Below are positions 35,365-44,927 of a stretch of DNA of 64,000 nt, one piece after another (within the stretch, counting starts at the first letter, position 1; every line of letters starts with the position of its first letter). The stretch comes from Microcoleus sp. FACHB-672 (lineage in GTDB: Bacteria; Cyanobacteriota; Cyanobacteriia; Cyanobacteriales; Oscillatoriaceae). The stretch is taken from the NCBI RefSeq assembly GCF_014695725.1, contig NZ_JACJOU010000019.1:372001-436000 (forward strand), in the 5' to 3' direction. The notes under the pieces are model-generated. The model was given only the letters and a program-made list of their open reading frames with translations, searched no databases and was not told the DNA's origin. The position numbers were made by a program, and so were the translations under genes.

Positions 35365-36726
35365 CTAATGGCGGGTCGCACGGTTAGCGGTTTCCCGTTC
35401 GGCTTCACGAGGTTTTTTGCCACGCCAAAGCAAACGAATTGGAGTGCCGGTGAAATCCAAATGTTTGCGGAATTGACGTTCGATGTATTGGCGGTAGTTG
35501 TCATTAAACCGCTGGATATCATTGACAAACAAGGCAATCGTCGGCGGTTGACTTTTGACTTGAGTGCCATAATAAATTTTTCCCTGCCGGCCTTGACGAG
35601 TCGTAGGGGGAGAGTGCCAGCTAAGTGCTTCTTGCAAGACTTCATTAATGACAGCAGTGCTGATGCGGCGTTTATGCTGTTCAGCGGCAGTATTCACTAA
35701 GTCTATAATCTTCTCAACTCGCTGGCCGGTTTGGGCGCTGACAAAAATAGTTTCTGCCCAACCCAAAAAATACATCCGGTCTTTGATCTGTCTTTCGTAT
35801 TCGTAAATCGTGTGAGAGTCTTTGTCAACTGCATCCCATTTGTTGACAACAAGGATACAGGCGCGACCTTCTTCTTCAATGCGACCGGCAAGTTTTTGAT
35901 CTTGTTCAGTAATGCCATCTACAGCGTCAATCACGAGTAAGACGACATCCGCGCGGCGAATCGCTTTAAAAGCACGGTTAATTCCAAAAAACTCCGGCCC
36001 ATACTCGACGTTTTTCTTTTTGCGGATACCGGCTGTGTCGATCAGGCGATAGGTTTGGCCATTGCGTTCCACCACCATATCAATCGCATCACGGGTGGTG
36101 CCAGAGATAGGGCTAACAATCGCGCGGTTTTCCCCAACAAAAGCGTTCAAAAGACTAGATTTGCCGACATTGGGGCGTCCAACAATGGCGACTTTAATTT
36201 CAGCGGTTTCGGCGATTTCCTCCACCGGCGGCAAATAAGTCAGCACCACATCCAATAAATCACCCGTCCCGCTACCGTGAATGGCAGAAATGGGATAAGG
36301 TTCTCCCAGTCCTAGTTCCCAAAATTGGGCAGCTTGGGTCAATCCTTGTTCAGGTGACTCGCATTTGTTGACGGCAAGTAAAACAGGTACCGTTTGTTGG
36401 CGCAACCAGTCTGCAATTGTTTCATCAGCAGTGGTCGGGCCTGTTTGGCCGTCTACGACGTAGATGGCGACGCTGGACTCTGCCAACGCAGCCAATGCTT
36501 GTTCGCGGATCAGGGGTAAAAATTCAGTGTTATCGTCAAAAACTAAGCCGCCGGTGTCTACAACCATAAACTCGCGATCGCTCCAGTAAGCTTGCTGGTA
36601 GGTGCGATCTCGCGTTACGCCCGGTTCATCATGCACAATAGCATCTTGTGCGCCGGCGAGGCGATTGACAAAGGTGGATTTGCCCACGTTTGGGCGTCCG
36701 ATAATAGCAACAATGGGCAAAGACAT
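35365..36726 (-). CDS. der: Ribosome biogenesis GTPase Der (EngA)
   Basis: Essential tandem-domain GTPase of 453 residues needed for 50S subunit maturation. First G domain: GRPNVGKS at 10-17, DTGGL at 58-62, NKCE at 120-123. Second G domain: GRPNVGKS at 183-190, [12 protein letters not shown] in the second half. A C-terminal KH-like domain ends in [20 protein letters not shown]. Length and motifs are normal. It is transcribed away from the nucleoside transporter; the two share a 134-bp promoter region. Confidence 0.97.
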   Translation of the reverse strand: MSLPIVAIIGRPNVGKSTFVNRLAGAQDAIVHDEPGVTRDRTYQQAYWSDREFMVVDTGGLVFDDNTEFLPLIREQALAALAESSVAIYVVDGQTGPTTADETIADWLRQQTVPVLLAVNKCESPEQGLTQAAQFWELGLGEPYPISAIHGSGTGDLLDVVLTYLPPVEEIAETAEIKVAIVGRPNVGKSSLLNAFVGENRAIVSPISGTTRDAIDMVVERNGQTYRLIDTAGIRKKKNVEYGPEFFGINRAFKAIRRADVVLLVIDAVDGITEQDQKLAGRIEEEGRACILVVNKWDAVDKDSHTIYEYERQIKDRMYFLGWAETIFVSAQTGQRVEKIIDLVNTAAEQHKRRISTAVINEVLQEALSWHSPPTTRQGRQGKIYYGTQVKSQPPTIALFVNDIQRFNDNYRQYIERQFRKHLDFTGTPIRLLWRGKKPREAERETANRATRH

Positions 36727-36860
36727 AACCGGAATTCAAGCGCTTAGCCGCGCTGAGGGAGCTGTAAATTACTATTGTACTCGCTGTCTCGGATTAGAGG
36801 CTACCGGCTACTTAAATTGTGACGAAGTAAAATTTAAAAACTAAAATCTAAAATTAAAAG

Positions 36861-38069
36861 ATGGAACGAGCAATTTCATTGCTGGGATTGGTATTTTTTG
36901 TCGGGCTTTCCTATGCTTTTTCAATAAATCGGCAGGCGGTAAGGTGGCGTCCGGTGTTGTGGGGAATTGCTTTGCAGTTAATTTTTGCCCTGCTCATTCT
37001 CAAGACATCTGCCGGGTTTACTGCGTTTAAGTTTTTGGGCGATGTGGTGAGCCAGTTTTTAAATTTTTCGGATGCCGGCGCAAAATTTGTATTTGGAGAT
37101 AATTTTGCCGATCATTTTATTGCCTTCAAAGTGCTGCCAACCATTATCTTTTTCTCCTCTTTCATCACCTTACTTTATTACTACGGAATTTTGCAGCGAG
37201 TCGTGCAATGGGTAGCCTGGGGAATGATGCGAACGATGGGCACTTCCGGGGCAGAATCACTTTCCTGTGCAGCGAATATTTTTGTCGGTCAAACCGAGGC
37301 ACCCTTGCTCATTCACCCTTATGTGCCATTTCTAACTCAATCAGAATTATATGCCGTCATGACCGGCGGATTTGCCACCATTGCCGGTGGCGTAATGGCA
37401 GCTTATATTTCCTTTGGAGTGCCGGCAGAACATTTAATTGCCGCTTCCGTAATGTCTGCCCCGGCAGCGTTAGCAGTCTCAAAACTTTTTTATCCAGAAA
37501 CTGAGAAATCCCTCACAGCCGGTACGGTACAAGTAAAGGTAGAACAAGCTTATGCCAATGCCGTAGATGCAGCAGCTTCAGGCGCACGCGAAGGCGGAAA
37601 ACTAGCGCTAAATGTAGGGGCAATGCTCATTGCCTTTTTGGGGCTTTTAGCGATGTTAAACGCGGTGCTAGGTTGGCTAGGAGGATGGGTTGGTTTGCCC
37701 CAACTTTCTTTAGAATTAATCCTCTCTTATTTAATGTGGCCGGTTGCTTGGCTAATGGGAATTCCTGTTGCTGACTGCGCCGAAGTGGGTATCCTGTTGG
37801 GTAAGAAAACGATTCTGAATGAATTTATTGCTTATTTAGATCTGAAAGCATTAGTAGAAAAAAAAGTAATCTCAGAGCGAGCCGTAATTATTGCAACTTA
37901 TGCTCTCTGTGGCTTCTCTAATATTGGCTCAATTGCCATTCAAATAGGTGGCATTGGTGGTATGGTGCCAGAACGTCAGCCTGACGTAGCTAGACTAGGA
38001 TTTCGAGCAATGATTGCCGGCTCCATAGCTTGTTTCATGACAGCTTGTATTGCAGGAATGCTATTGTAG
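36861..38069 (+). CDS. Concentrative nucleoside transporter (NupC/CNT family)
   Basis: Polytopic inner-membrane nucleoside importer of 402 residues driven by H+ or Na+. Family marks are ALLILKTSAGFTAFKFLGD near residues 40-60, the core VGQTEAPLLIHPYVPFLT that forms part of the nucleoside site, GGFATIAGGVMAAYISFG, and near the end ATYALCGFSNIGSIAIQIGG. About ten helices are seen. A heptamer repeat precedes it. A Nudix gene follows after 160 bp of repeat-bearing spacer; a joint role in nucleotide salvage is possible but unproven. Confidence 0.93.
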   Translation: MERAISLLGLVFFVGLSYAFSINRQAVRWRPVLWGIALQLIFALLILKTSAGFTAFKFLGDVVSQFLNFSDAGAKFVFGDNFADHFIAFKVLPTIIFFSSFITLLYYYGILQRVVQWVAWGMMRTMGTSGAESLSCAANIFVGQTEAPLLIHPYVPFLTQSELYAVMTGGFATIAGGVMAAYISFGVPAEHLIAASVMSAPAALAVSKLFYPETEKSLTAGTVQVKVEQAYANAVDAAASGAREGGKLALNVGAMLIAFLGLLAMLNAVLGWLGGWVGLPQLSLELILSYLMWPVAWLMGIPVADCAEVGILLGKKTILNEFIAYLDLKALVEKKVISERAVIIATYALCGFSNIGSIAIQIGGIGGMVPERQPDVARLGFRAMIAGSIACFMTACIAGMLL

Positions 38070-38099
38070 AAAGCTTCCAACAATAATAGATAAAACATC

Positions 38100-38178
38100 C
38101 TTCTTCATCTGCGTATATCTACAAAATTTTATCATCCCACTCCGCTTACATCTGCGTTTATCTGCGGTTAAATAAAAA
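38100..38178. repeat. Dispersed TCTGCG repeat module
   Basis: TTCATCTGCGTATATCTAC and, 40 bp on, TCTGCGTTTATCTGCGG followed by TTAAATAAAAAAA. The same modules lie near 26778-26821. It is a common intergenic repeat rather than a gene. Confidence 0.6.
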
Positions 38179-38229
38179 AATCCACTTTACCGAAAGATTA
38201 ACCTTAAAAAAATTCCAACGAATCACATC

Positions 38230-38802
38230 ATGAAAGACTTGAAAAAGTGGAAAACCTTAAACTCTAACCTAGTCTTTAACAATCCCTGGTGTCAGATCAG
38301 ACAAGACGAAGTAGAATTGCCGAATGGTAAAATAATTGACGATTTTTTCGTCAATATTCGACCAGATATTGCCCTTGTATTTGCCCTCACAGAAAATCAA
38401 GAAATTGTATTTGTACGACAATATCGGCATGGAGTCGGTGAAATTTTTATGGAATTACCAGCTGGCGCTGTTGATCCAGATGTTGAGAGTGCAGAATCTG
38501 GCGCAATGCGAGAACTAACAGAAGAAACTGGCTACACTGCCGGCAACTTAACTAAAATTGCCACCTTATATGACAATCCCGTTAAAGATACAAATAAACT
38601 CCACTTATTCTTCGCTCAAAATGCTAAAAAATCAAGTGAACAAGTCTTAGATATTACAGAAGATATAGAAGTCGTTTTAGTGCCGGCATCTAAAGTTATG
38701 GATAAAATAGCAGCCGGCGAGATTTGCGTTTCAGGAAGCATCGCTGCAATTTTCTTAGGATTGAATTACTTAAGAAAATTAGAGCGAGATTCGACCGTTT
38801 AA
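38230..38802 (+). CDS. Nudix hydrolase, ADP-ribose pyrophosphatase type
   Basis: Soluble hydrolase of 190 residues that splits nucleoside diphosphate-linked compounds, most likely ADP-ribose or a similar sugar nucleotide. An N-terminal beta domain (FNNPWCQIRQDEVELPNG) dimerises in this subgroup. FVRQYRHGVGEIFMELPAG precedes the Nudix box, which ends RELTEETGYTAG at about residues 95-107. It is convergent with the DUF427 gene, with only two bases between their stops. The substrate is not fixed by sequence. Confidence 0.9.
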   Translation: MKDLKKWKTLNSNLVFNNPWCQIRQDEVELPNGKIIDDFFVNIRPDIALVFALTENQEIVFVRQYRHGVGEIFMELPAGAVDPDVESAESGAMRELTEETGYTAGNLTKIATLYDNPVKDTNKLHLFFAQNAKKSSEQVLDITEDIEVVLVPASKVMDKIAAGEICVSGSIAAIFLGLNYLRKLERDSTV

Positions 38803-38804
38803 AC

Positions 38805-39299
38805 TTACCATCCCCAAGTGCCGGCACCGCCTTTAAATGGCCCGACAATCTGACTGGTAATCCAGCCACCGTAAAAATCTCCAGGCTGTGGCTGCACTTT
38901 TTCACCATCCACATAACAAGCTTCCATCCGACTCGGATAAAAAGCAACATAATCTTTAAGAGACGCAAAAGTCGGGGTTGGATTTGGATAAAACCAGCCG
39001 GCATCTCGTACTTGCTGATCACCAGCACTCACCGTATAGTAGCCGGCACGTCCTTTCCATTCACAAAAACTTGATTGTGGAGTCTGAGAAAGATACTCCA
39101 TCTTAATATCTTCTGGGGAAATATAATAAACCGGCGGATGACTGGTTTCTAATACCCGTTTAGCACGGCGAGTATCAGCAATTGTAATGCCATTAAAAAT
39201 CACTTGAATATGCTTAGATGAATCCTCCAAACGAGGGGGACGTGGATAATCCCAAACAGATTCTTGTCCTGGTCCAGGTTCGATGCGTTGGCGACTCAC
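38805..39299 (-). CDS. DUF427 family protein
   Basis: Soluble protein of 164 residues, mostly a DUF427 domain: IQVIFNGITIADTRRAKRVLE, PPVYYISPEDIKMEYL, CEWKGRAGYYTV, and a C-terminal region with VAFYPSRMEACYVDGEKV and GDFYGGWIT. The Cys-Glu-Trp-Lys-Gly and Tyr-Pro-Ser motifs are family signatures. The function is unknown. It lies 127 bp downstream of ycf34 on the same strand but behind a strong terminator, so it probably has its own promoter between 39300 and 39348. Confidence 0.92.
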   Translation of the reverse strand: MSRQRIEPGPGQESVWDYPRPPRLEDSSKHIQVIFNGITIADTRRAKRVLETSHPPVYYISPEDIKMEYLSQTPQSSFCEWKGRAGYYTVSAGDQQVRDAGWFYPNPTPTFASLKDYVAFYPSRMEACYVDGEKVQPQPGDFYGGWITSQIVGPFKGGAGTWGW

Positions 39300-39348
39300 T
39301 TTTATACTTTCCTCTCTGAAAATTCCTTAAAAAATAATTAAATGAGCT

Positions 39349-39403
39349 AAAAAGAATTCAGAAGAAATTTTTCCTGATTCACCCAAACTTCTGAATTCTT
39401 TTT
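39349..39403. terminator. Terminator after ycf34 (16-bp perfect stem)
   Basis: AAAAAGAATTCAGAAG (39349-39364) and CTTCTGAATTCTTTTT (39388-39403) are perfect complements around a 23-nt loop. The stem ends in T-runs on both strands. On the minus strand it lies 23 bp beyond the ycf34 stop. Confidence 0.85.
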
Positions 39404-39426
39404 CTGATGCCGGCAGTTCGCCTTCC

Positions 39427-39675
39427 CTAAGTAGGGATCAGCTCGCCTGGACGCAACTGTGCCCACTTGCCCATTTCTTGTTTAAAACTTGCACACCCTA
39501 CAACATCCCATTCCATTTCAATTTCATCCCCACGCGGGCGGATATTAACATTAATCGTGGGTTCAATCGGTTCAAAATCTGGGGTTTCAGTAAGGTGACG
39601 TTCTTCATGCTGGGTTTCAACGGCATTATAAGTCAGGCAACGGTCTACATAGTGGCAGTTAACACAAATACACAT
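39427..39675 (-). CDS. ycf34: Ycf34 family protein
   Basis: Small protein of 82 residues conserved in cyanobacteria and red-algal plastids. It begins CICVNCHYVDRCLTYNAVET, whose cysteines (residues 2, 4, 7 and 13) hold an iron-sulfur cluster in the studied homologue. There it affects photosynthetic electron flow. TETPDFEPIEPTINVNI and WDVVGCASF are further family segments. A terminator follows. The CCA enzyme is divergent, sharing a 245-bp upstream region. Confidence 0.95.
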   Translation of the reverse strand: MCICVNCHYVDRCLTYNAVETQHEERHLTETPDFEPIEPTINVNIRPRGDEIEMEWDVVGCASFKQEMGKWAQLRPGELIPT

Positions 39676-39920
39676 GATTAAAAACCTCTTGACATTTCAA
39701 CAGGTAGCTTGAAGAAATCTCTGATATTACAATTAAGACAAATTAGATTTGAGATTGCAATAAATCTGAGCTGAAAATTCTGGCAGCCGGCGCAGTATTG
39801 TTATTAACGATTGACACATTTAGCAGGCTTAATAGGCTAGTCGCTTCCTGAGCTGGTTAATTTTTGTGACTATGCTGGCATTTTACATCGATAACCGATT
39901 GGTTCGCGCACTGCCCGGTT

Positions 39921-41204
39921 ATGGGGCAAAATTTAAGTATGGCAAATCCTCCGTCCGCAGCATTTTCTCCCCTATCTCCTGAATATTGGCCATTTAGCCT
40001 AGAATTACTACCGCAACCGGCTTATTTAGTCGGAGGCGCGGTTCGGGACGCGCTGCTATTGAAAGACCGTGAGTATTTAGACCTAGATTTTGTGATGCCG
40101 GCACAAGCAGTTCAAACCGCTAGCCAAATCGCGGAACACTACAGTGCTGGATTTGTGCTGCTTGATACCGACCGGCAGATTGCCCGCGTAGTATTTAAAG
40201 ATGCAACAGTAGACTTCGCCCAACAGGAAGGCGACAGTCTAGAACGCGACCTACATCGGCGAGACTATACCGTCAATGCGATCGCCTATAATCCTCACAC
40301 TGGCGTCTTCATCGACCCCCTGCAAGGCTGTGCGGATATTGAGGCCGGTTTAATGCGGATGATTTCGCCGGCAAACCTCAAAGATGATCCGTTGCGCCTG
40401 TTGCGTGCATATCGACAAGCCGCACAGTTAAATTTTTCCATTGAGCCGGCAACGAGGACTGCAATTCGCGCCTTTGCACCCCTGCTGGGTTATATCGCAG
40501 CAGAACGAGTGCGTAGTGAATTGAGCTACCTTCTCGCTACTTCCGAGGGAACACCCCAGCTACAAGCCGCTTGGGAAGATGGCTTAGTTGAAACTTGGTT
40601 CCCCAGCGCTAACGGCAGCAGTTTGGCTCAAGTTGCAGCCGTTGATGAGTCCGCCGCCAAACTTCAGCATACTTGGCCAGATTTTGGCACGGAACTGTGC
40701 CGCAGCTTGCGAGATACCTCAAAAACCTCGTTATTAGCCATTGCTAAATTGACGAGTTTGCTCGATCCAGAGATCCAGAAAGCTGAAGCTCAATTATTGC
40801 GCCTGAAGTACAGCCGGCCTGAAATGCAAGCTGTCCTGGCAGTGTTAAACTTTTTGCCAGATTTGCTGCCGGCGGCAAATGCTTTTTCCGTACCAGAGCA
40901 GTATTTTTTATTTCGCAATGTTGGTACGGTGTTTCCCGCACTCGCCGTTTTTGCCGTAGCGTCAGGGATGCCGGTGGATGCGATTGCGCCTTTAATTGAG
41001 CGATTTCTCACCCCCAACGATCCCGTCGCACATCCGATTCCCCCACTAACCGGCAGAGACTTGATGACAGCTTTGAATTTACCGCCCGGTCCTCTAGTTG
41101 GCAGACTCCTCACCGCAATAGGGGTGGCACGCGCAGAAGGCAAAATTTCTACACCCGAAGAGGCGCTGCAATTGGCGCAACAACTTGTCAACAGTGAAGT
41201 GTGA
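39921..41204 (+). CDS. tRNA nucleotidyltransferase / poly(A) polymerase family protein
   Basis: Class II nucleotidyltransferase of 427 residues that adds all or part of the CCA tail of tRNA. The head domain has PAYLVGGAVRDALLL, the catalytic DLDFVMP acidic pair, and ERDLHRRDYTVNAIAYN. Neck motifs include FIDPLQGCADIEAG and DDPLRLLRAYRQAA. I see no HD motif in the C-terminal part, unlike long bacterial enzymes. Some bacteria split the job between a CC-adding and an A-adding enzyme; which activity this one has cannot be told here. The start could be the ATG at 39939 instead. Confidence 0.9.
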   Translation: MGQNLSMANPPSAAFSPLSPEYWPFSLELLPQPAYLVGGAVRDALLLKDREYLDLDFVMPAQAVQTASQIAEHYSAGFVLLDTDRQIARVVFKDATVDFAQQEGDSLERDLHRRDYTVNAIAYNPHTGVFIDPLQGCADIEAGLMRMISPANLKDDPLRLLRAYRQAAQLNFSIEPATRTAIRAFAPLLGYIAAERVRSELSYLLATSEGTPQLQAAWEDGLVETWFPSANGSSLAQVAAVDESAAKLQHTWPDFGTELCRSLRDTSKTSLLAIAKLTSLLDPEIQKAEAQLLRLKYSRPEMQAVLAVLNFLPDLLPAANAFSVPEQYFLFRNVGTVFPALAVFAVASGMPVDAIAPLIERFLTPNDPVAHPIPPLTGRDLMTALNLPPGPLVGRLLTAIGVARAEGKISTPEEALQLAQQLVNSEV

Positions 41205-41365
41205 GCCGTGTTAGCGATCAGCAAAAACAAAAGCAAATTGATATTGTGCTAAAGTAAACATTTCAACTTGCCTAGGCATTTGGACATTTCATCACAGCTT
41301 TCGAGCTGCTTTAGGAGTGAGTAACAACTTTTACTTGCTCAATCAGTTGTTTTTTTGAGGCCAAC

Positions 41366-41551
41366 ATGGCTAAACGCCGCAATCCTAAAAAAGAAAAAGC
41401 CCTTCGGAACCAAGCTTACGCTCGCCGGTTTCGTAAACGGTCAACAACAGGCCGGTTTGGAAAAAGACGTTTCTACCGCGATAGTCGCCCTGAGGACTCT
41501 AAGAGTGAAAATGAGGGCATGGGCGCTGCAGATGACATGGATCATCAGTAA
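41366..41551 (+). CDS. Small, highly basic cyanobacterial protein, function unknown
   Basis: Protein of 61 residues. The first 40 are very rich in Lys and Arg (AKRRNPKKEKALRNQAYARR, then FRKRSTTGRFGKRRF), and the tail is acidic (SKSENEGMGAADDMDHQ). GAGG lies seven bases before the ATG. The charge pattern suggests nucleic-acid or ribosome binding. I recall that short proteins starting MAKRRNPKKEKA occur across cyanobacteria, without known function. A long gene-free region follows. Confidence 0.78.
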   Translation: MAKRRNPKKEKALRNQAYARRFRKRSTTGRFGKRRFYRDSRPEDSKSENEGMGAADDMDHQ

Positions 41552-42307
41552 GCAGCTCAGCATAATTGCTAAGGTTTAATCCTTCATTCTCAAGTTTCCT
41601 GTAACTTTTCCTGGGAATATAGCCAGGATTAGGGGATGGAGAGATTGAAAAGAAGTGGGAGGGAAAGGCGAAAGTAAAAAAAGAATTTCTAGACTTGTCA
41701 GCTAGTTTTCAATTTGTTATTTGAGTCTTTGCCCTTCATTTCTGAAAGTTACAATTTAGACCTTCTCCTACGAAAATTATTTTTTTATTTAAAAAGCCGC
41801 TACACTTACACAAATAAAGCTTCGTCAAGTGTCTATTCTGACGCGAAAAAAGCTGGAGTTAAATTTTTTTGATAGAGTCTTTTATTTTTTGCTTATTAAA
41901 AATTAGAAAAAAACTTACCTGTAGAAAATTTTATTTTTTTAGACTATAAACCTATCAATTTGGTATAATTGTCAGGCTGTGATCAATTTATGTTGTTGGA
42001 GACGCATAAAGGCTATTTTTAGTGTCAGGTTAACAAATTAAATATTAACTTTTTACGACGCCCTCTTAATTCTATATCAGATTTCAGTACTTAGGATTAT
42101 CTATTATTTTTCTTAAGTTTTGACATAAGCCTTTCAAAAATACGTTTAAAAGGAAATTTGCGAAAGACTAAAAAGAGAGAGATTGATACGTCTTAGGGTA
42201 TAAAAAATTTAAAAATTAGATAAGTCTATAGAAAGATGAAACTGCCCCTCAAAGATTTTTAGGATAAGGCCACAAGTCAAGAAGTTTAAACCCTAAAAAG
42301 TCTTGTT
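41552..42307. other. Long AT-rich gene-free region upstream of the KGG protein
   Basis: About 755 bp, very AT-rich compared with its neighbours. A small dyad, CCTGG-gaatatag-CCAGG near 41610-41627, may terminate the small basic gene. No convincing reading frame and no tRNA-like clover leaf were found. It may hold a regulated promoter or an unannotated small RNA. Confidence 0.4.
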
Positions 42308-42589
42308 ATGGCAGACAAAAGTAAGCGCGGATTTGCGTCAATGGACGAAGCAAAACAGCGTGAGATCGCAAGCAAGGGCGGTCAAGCCGCTCATGAAAAG
42401 GGAACCGCTCACAAATTTTCGCCTGAGGAGGCTAAAGAAGCCGGTCGTAAGGGCGGTGAGATTGTGAGCCAGAATCGGCAGCACATGGCTGAAATTGGGA
42501 GAAAGGGCGGCGAGGCAGTCAGCAAAAACCGCAAGCATATGTCGGAGATTGGCAAAAAGGGCGGCCAGCAAAGCCATAAAGAGGAGTAA
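42308..42589 (+). CDS. KGG-repeat stress-induced protein
   Basis: Hydrophilic protein of 93 residues built from repeats around Lys-Gly-Gly: REIASKGGQAAHEKG, KEAGRKGGEIVSQNR, AEIGRKGGEAVSKNR, SEIGKKGGQQSHKEE. This is the general-stress (GsiB/con-10 like) repeat family, whose members are induced by stress or starvation and are thought to be disordered protectants. It is free of cysteine and strongly charged. The upstream region is long and AT-rich, which fits a regulated gene. No classical ribosome binding site is seen before the ATG. Confidence 0.92.
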   Translation: MADKSKRGFASMDEAKQREIASKGGQAAHEKGTAHKFSPEEAKEAGRKGGEIVSQNRQHMAEIGRKGGEAVSKNRKHMSEIGKKGGQQSHKEE

Positions 42590-42703
42590 GGAATTACCAG
42601 CTGGGGCAAATTTACGAAAGTTAGTTTCGCCCTGAGTTAGTAGGGAGAAAAAATCATACAAGTGTCAATAAGTGTGGGTGTGGGATGCGGTTAAAGCTGA
42701 GAA

Positions 42704-43831
42704 TTATTCTCGTGCGATCACATCCCAAAACCCTTCTCCCGGCATCGGCAGATGTCGCAATTGCTGATTAATCTGTTCGGCTGCGGCTTTGCCAGATTCT
42801 AACGCCCCTTCAATTTGGTTACCCCCACACCAGTCGCCACAACAAACCACCGGCACCGGCGTTGCGGCGGCAAGGTAAGTTTCAGGAATTGGCCGACTGA
42901 CAAAGGCATAGCGCCAGCGGTGAACCTGCAACCAATCGGGGCTATTCAGCCAAAAATTTAAATACTCGCCGGCACGATCTAGCAACATCTGGCCGGCTGG
43001 TTGTAAGTCTTCCGCCTCTAAATAATCTTGAGCAAAGCTAGCACTACTGTTGGCGACAAACACCGGCATCTGAGAGTCGGTTCGTTTACTGCTATCCCAT
43101 CCGATCCACGCCAGTTGATCGTCGTGGGGAAAAACAACTGTTTTCCAGGCAATCTCTCGTTGAGCTAAATCTTGCTGTCGATATGGTGAGTAGCCGGCGA
43201 TCACGCTAAGGCATGGCTCAAACTCCACAGATCGCAGGTTTGCGATAAAATCTGCCGGCAGTTCCGTCTGCATCGGCTCAAGGATCGTCACAGCTTGAGG
43301 GGCCGGAATGGCCATGACAACAGCCCTCGCGTTCACCTCTTGTGGCTGAAGCATTTTGTCCAACGTATCGGGCGATTCTAGAAGCAGTTGCCATATCCCC
43401 TGATCCGTCGGCGTCATGGCCAATACACGCCGGCTTAACCAAATCTCTAAACCCGTAGCCAAAAATTTGCCCACCGCGTTCATTCCTGCCGGCGCAACAT
43501 AGTAAGGACACCAACTTGAGGGGGCTGCCGGCGTCAAGCCCTTATTTTCGTCGTATATATACGTCTTGTCTGTCCACAGCTCTACAATATTGTGGGCCGA
43601 CAAAATATGAACCAAACGCCGTAAGTGCTGGCCCTTCGGTTCTAAATACCGTCCTCCGTGATCCGCACGAATTTCCTGCACTCGGCGTGTGGCGACTCGT
43701 CCACCCAGCCCACGAGATTTTTCCAAGACAATCGTAGAATAACCGGCCTGGTGCAGCAATTGTGCACAAGTTAAACCCGCCATGCCGGCACCAATCACCG
43801 CCACATCAAAAGTCAGTGAGCTATCAGTCAT
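42704..43831 (-). CDS. FAD-dependent amine-oxidase-like (renalase-type) protein
   Basis: Flavoprotein of 375 residues. The FAD-binding GxGxxG motif is VAVIGAGMAGLTCAQLLHQ, followed by VLEKSRGLGGRVATRR, typical of amine oxidase/renalase-like proteins. The C-terminal FAD segment is VPVVCCGDWCGGNQIEGALES. The substrate is unknown; renalase relatives oxidise 2- or 6-dihydro-NAD(P) by-products, and that is one option. It is divergent from the YaaW-like gene. Confidence 0.9.
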   Translation of the reverse strand: MTDSSLTFDVAVIGAGMAGLTCAQLLHQAGYSTIVLEKSRGLGGRVATRRVQEIRADHGGRYLEPKGQHLRRLVHILSAHNIVELWTDKTYIYDENKGLTPAAPSSWCPYYVAPAGMNAVGKFLATGLEIWLSRRVLAMTPTDQGIWQLLLESPDTLDKMLQPQEVNARAVVMAIPAPQAVTILEPMQTELPADFIANLRSVEFEPCLSVIAGYSPYRQQDLAQREIAWKTVVFPHDDQLAWIGWDSSKRTDSQMPVFVANSSASFAQDYLEAEDLQPAGQMLLDRAGEYLNFWLNSPDWLQVHRWRYAFVSRPIPETYLAAATPVPVVCCGDWCGGNQIEGALESGKAAAEQINQQLRHLPMPGEGFWDVIARE

Positions 43832-44013
43832 CAGCCAGTTAGTTTAAATATTAAATTTTAGAGTAATCGAAAATCCTGGCCGGCAAAATTCAAAATCGCT
43901 CTTAGCCACAATAGTAGAATAAGTAAAAGCGAGAATCTGTGTGTGCGCTCCTGGCGCAGGCCAAGAGCGTTCGGCAAGCGCATCCGCAGATAAATAAAGG
44001 GAGGAAGCCGACA

Positions 44014-44856
44014 TTGGACGAGCTAAGAGCAGCACTGGAACTGGCAACAGAAGAAGAATTACAACAACTGACGGACATTTTATTTTGCCGCCGGTTTAAC
44101 CCCCTCGATTATGTTCAAACCCCTGCGCCCATTGATGTGAAAAGCCGAGACCGGCACGCCTGGTTGGATGCGATTGAGCAGCGATTTCGCTATTTAGCAG
44201 CAGATGGAATAACCATTTTGCGGGGGCGTAGCGAGCAGGTGAGCTACCGGCAAGTTTTAATTCAAGTCTGCCGCTATCTAAAAATTTCTTATTCAAATCA
44301 GCTATCGACAACCGATTTAGAAGCTGAAGTTTTTCTCAACTTACTCGGTCGAACCTGGAAAAAACTGCCGGCTTCCGAACAAGAAGCCTTAACCCGGCGC
44401 GTACAGAATTCCCTCGCCCAAACCAAGCTATCAAAACCCCTGCCGCTTTCAGTCCAAAAAGACCCTTTAGGCTTGCTCTTTAAAGGCGGTAGCGCTTTAG
44501 CTGTAAGTTCTGTCATCCAGCCGGTGTTGCTGCAACAAATCGCCCGTCAGTTTGCCATTCACTTCGCCACCTATCAAATGGCAAAGCAGACGCTAGCCGT
44601 GGGCGGGACAGCAGCGGCTAAAGGGTTTGAGCAATATGTTGCACTCCAAACAGCCCGTCGGGGCATGGCCGTGAGTGCAGCCCGTTATGGCGCAGCCCGC
44701 AGTGTATTTGCGTTTGTTGGGCCGGTGTTGTGGACTTGGTTTTTAGCAGATTTAGGTTGGCGGGCCATTTCCACCAACTATGCTCGGATTATTCCCACCA
44801 TCGTTGCCTTGGCTCAAATTCGCCTCACCCGCTCTGAATGCTGGGAACTCGCATAA
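44014..44856 (+). CDS. YaaW-like (UPF0174/DUF3944) protein
   Basis: Protein of 280 residues. The N-terminal helix DELRAALELATEEELQQLTDILF resembles the DUF3944 segment of YaaW-family proteins; a mixed region follows, then a C-terminal half with ALAVSSVIQPVLLQQIARQ and a helix pair ending FAFVGPVLWTWFLADLGWRAI. This could associate with the membrane. I chose the TTG at 44014 because GGGAGG precedes it and the family N-terminus begins there. The longer open frame back to 43939 would code through repeat-like DNA. The function is unknown. Confidence 0.78.
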   Translation: MDELRAALELATEEELQQLTDILFCRRFNPLDYVQTPAPIDVKSRDRHAWLDAIEQRFRYLAADGITILRGRSEQVSYRQVLIQVCRYLKISYSNQLSTTDLEAEVFLNLLGRTWKKLPASEQEALTRRVQNSLAQTKLSKPLPLSVQKDPLGLLFKGGSALAVSSVIQPVLLQQIARQFAIHFATYQMAKQTLAVGGTAAAKGFEQYVALQTARRGMAVSAARYGAARSVFAFVGPVLWTWFLADLGWRAISTNYARIIPTIVALAQIRLTRSECWELA

Positions 44857-44861
44857 ACATA

Positions 44862-44927
44862 AATTTTAGATTTTAGAGGTTAGATTTTTGATTGATAATG
44901 TATAAATCGAAAATCGAAAATCTAAAA
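44862..44927. repeat. Heptamer inverted repeat before the O-antigen-ligase-like gene
   Basis: ATTTTAGATTTTAGAGG and CGAAAATCTAAAATTGG arms, with an extra AAATCGAAAATCG unit, form an AT-rich hairpin. The second arm runs into the open frame of the next gene. Confidence 0.6.
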
